A stretch of DNA of 64,000 nucleotides from Marinobacter xestospongiae (GTDB taxonomy: Bacteria > Pseudomonadota > Gammaproteobacteria > Pseudomonadales > Oleiphilaceae): NCBI RefSeq assembly GCF_023156385.1, contig NZ_JAKZAK010000007.1:124001-188000 (forward strand). Direction: 5' to 3'. The position numbers and the translations under genes were made by a program. Numbering within the stretch: position 1 is the stretch's first letter; each line of letters starts with the position of its first letter. The notes below the pieces were generated by a model, which did no database searches, was not told the origin of the DNA, and was given only the letters and a program-made list of their open reading frames with translations. Below are positions 63,573-64,000 of the stretch, one piece after another.

Positions 63573-63591
63573 GATGAGATTCATTATCATT
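63573..63591. promoter_or_regulatory. Fur box between receptor and AraC regulator
   Basis: GATGAGATTCATTATCATT overlaps the Fur consensus GATAATGATAATCATTATC, with a core GAGATTCATTATC matching 11 of 13. It lies 96 bp upstream of the receptor start and 101 bp upstream of the AraC start, so it can serve both divergent genes. Confidence 0.7.
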
Positions 63592-63691
63592 TGATTCGTA
63601 TGCCAAACGGAGCAAGACGTATGCAATCCGGAAATCGGAGCCTGGCAGATGGTGAAGGTGGCGGTGGCGGTGGAAGTGGAGGTGGAGAGCA

Positions 63692-64000
63692 GTGAGCTAT
63701 CGGATCGACAGCGGTGAGGCCATTGCGACGACTCGTCCCGGGGCCTGGCAACGGCGCTGCCTGCCGTCACGGGTCGGTGCCTGTGTGGTGGATCGGCTGG
63801 CGCTGGCGGACGGTGTGGCGCTGGTGTGCTCCGATTACCGGCCCCGGGAGGATCTGGTGGAGGTAAGTGAGCTGGCGTTGGCGGACCCGGTGGTCACCCT
63901 CACCGTCGGTCTGGAAGGTCGTTCCGGATATCGTGGCGACCAGGCCGACCTCGGTTTTGTGGCCGGCCAGACCACCGTGACCCGGTTCCAGCAGGCCCGC
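63692..64000 (+). CDS. AraC family regulator, PchR/YbtA-like, cut by the window end
   Basis: GTG 63692 follows GGAGAG; 103 codons are visible, opening MSYRIDSGEAIATTRPGAWQ when translated from the initiator. The segment VVTLTVGLEGRSGYRGDQAD followed by LGFVAGQTTVTRF resembles the ligand-binding N-terminal domain of PchR-type siderophore regulators. The HTH half lies beyond the window. It diverges from the FyuA-like receptor across a Fur box. A GTG-rich run (63649-63690) lies directly upstream. Confidence 0.7.
   Translation, partial: MSYRIDSGEAIATTRPGAWQRRCLPSRVGACVVDRLALADGVALVCSDYRPREDLVEVSELALADPVVTLTVGLEGRSGYRGDQADLGFVAGQTTVTRFQQAR

Overview
The window comes from a high-GC chromosome of a motile, probably marine or halotolerant gammaproteobacterium. 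The evidence is PomAB-type stator genes, two Pot-type ABC operons, a TctABC/CitAB-like carboxylate system, sigma-54/NtrC control of ammonium uptake, Zur-controlled zinc genes and RhtX/FptX-type siderophore uptake. The genus cannot be fixed from the sequence alone. Genes are densely packed with many 4-bp start/stop overlaps. No rRNA, tRNA, CRISPR array, transposase or integrase was seen.

Layout. 0-7.3 kb: an ammonium transporter cut by the window edge (GTG start, sigma-54 promoter, NtrC-like sites), pomAB, a TauE/SafE exporter, a YkvA-type protein, a fructosamine-kinase-like protein without the usual N-terminal nucleotide loop, and a retinol-saturase/CrtI-like flavoprotein. 7.4-13.0 kb: a CitAB-type two-component pair divergent from tctCBA, which ends in a clear terminator. 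13.2-18.8 kb: a 1517-residue lipoprotein and an AraC regulator facing it. The lipoprotein has four tandem calcium-motif modules, a region resembling the oligomerising and pore-forming part of anthrax protective antigen, and a beta-helix/glycine-rich C-terminus. This is the most unusual object in the window. 18.8-28.4 kb: accessory genes, namely a saccharopine-dehydrogenase-like/DUF2269/DoxX-like operon, two AT-richer methyltransferases, small hypothetical genes, a CadC-like TPR regulator divergent from a secreted alpha/beta hydrolase, and an L,D-transpeptidase. 28.7-30.3 kb: a 73-residue gene coupled to an RNase J-like nuclease.

30.2-36.1 kb is a zinc-starvation locus. An AztD-like metallochaperone, a His-rich porin, a zinc-binding protein and a permease lie on one strand, and a ZigA-like COG0523 GTPase on the other, with two Zur-like operators between them. 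No ABC ATPase gene is present. 36.2-39.5 kb: a thioesterase, a YchJ-like protein, a siderophore receptor and a DUF3565 protein. 39.9-50.8 kb is a signalling island: two tandem paralogous Cache chemoreceptors, a CHASE histidine kinase, an HPt-REC-REC protein, an orphan TRAP-type binding protein and a hybrid kinase. 51.0-59.1 kb holds two complete polyamine-type ABC operons back to back. 59.1-64.0 kb is a Fur-box-bearing uptake cluster that looks specific for a thiazoline (pyochelin/yersiniabactin-type) siderophore: an MFS permease, a methyltransferase, a FyuA-like receptor and a PchR/YbtA-like AraC regulator cut by the window end.
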